The translations under genes were made by a program, and so were the position numbers. Shown here in pieces: positions 63,868-64,000 of a stretch of 64,000 bases of DNA. This DNA is from Sedimentisphaera salicampi (lineage in GTDB: Bacteria > Planctomycetota > Phycisphaerae > Sedimentisphaerales > Sedimentisphaeraceae), in contig NZ_CP021023.1 in the NCBI RefSeq assembly GCF_002117005.1, positions 3,128,294 through 3,192,293 on the forward strand. Reading direction: 5' to 3'. The notes under the pieces are model-generated. The model saw nothing but the letters and a program-made list of their open reading frames with translations. It did no database searches and was not told where the DNA came from. The stretch's first letter is position 1, and every line of letters starts with the position of its first letter.

Positions 63868-64000
63868 TCACCCCTCCCGAAGGTTTCCCGCAGAATCGCT
63901 TTCCACAGCTTTTCAACAATAAGGGCTTACGATGTGCATAACACGTGCCTTAAAAAAAATCTTTTCTCGTAAGTTCTTATTTTCAGCGAGTCTCCAAAAT

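Noticed and set aside
1..64000. CRISPR arrays, rRNA, tRNA and transposase genes
   Set aside because: Looked for; no regularly spaced repeats, no cloverleaf or rRNA-like sequence and no transposase motifs were recognised by eye.

Overview
The window looks like a chromosomal segment of a planctomycete, most likely class Phycisphaerae and close to Sedimentisphaerales. This rests on a VPEP C-terminal sorting tail, dockerin-like tails with a DGxVNFxDF core, orphan prepilin-type (FTLIE) proteins beside AraC/XylR-type regulators, a Tat-exported sulfatase and other secreted glycosidases. The assignment comes from gene style only; there is no rRNA in the window. No tRNA, CRISPR array or transposase was recognised.

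Layout. 1-4234: housekeeping genes clpX (5' end cut off), a coiled-coil membrane protein, tyrS and purD. 4304-7078: an AT-rich restriction-modification island with a DpnM-like adenine methylase, a PD-(D/E)XK nuclease and a second methyltransferase, with palindromes upstream. 7277-8272: a GT2 glycosyltransferase. 8294-13450 (minus strand): one compact operon rnc-pyrR-pyrB-pyrC-NYN-amrS. 13579-18881 (minus): an old-yellow-enzyme homologue, a NarL/NarX-type two-component pair, a small membrane protein and a secreted TIM-barrel glycosidase-like protein. 19081-21965: a prepilin-like protein and two tandem CNNM/CorC transporters. 22094-29557 (plus): receiver protein, pyrH, frr, AsmA-like protein, YihY/BrkB and RodA, followed by a DUF378 protein at 29704.

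30021-54766 is a catabolic locus that resembles a polysaccharide utilisation locus. It has a PocR-AraC regulator, a XylR-type regulator, a prepilin-like protein, two UroD-superfamily proteins and two sugar porters about 96% identical to each other. It also has two tandem paralogous secreted proteins of unknown glycosidase type, a GH36 alpha-galactosidase with an NPCBM domain, and a 1141-residue multidomain clan-A glycosidase. Two further secreted proteins share a repeated module with that enzyme, and an S1-type sulfatase and a beta-propeller glycosidase follow. Together these suggest depolymerisation of a sulfated, galactose-containing polymer, plausibly a red-algal galactan, followed by proton-coupled uptake of released sugars. 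The substrate is an inference.

54971-63867 returns to core functions: tatD, a polyprenyl diphosphate synthase, an etfB-etfA fusion with an ETF:quinone oxidoreductase, dtd, a small zinc-ribbon gene, and def-fmt-rsmB.

The strongest candidates for something undescribed are: the ~150-residue module present four times in three adjacent secreted proteins with different C-terminal sorting tails; the tandem glycosidase-like paralogues; a 29-base element shared upstream of two transcription units in the locus; the two UroD-like proteins embedded in it; and the mixed restriction-modification system.
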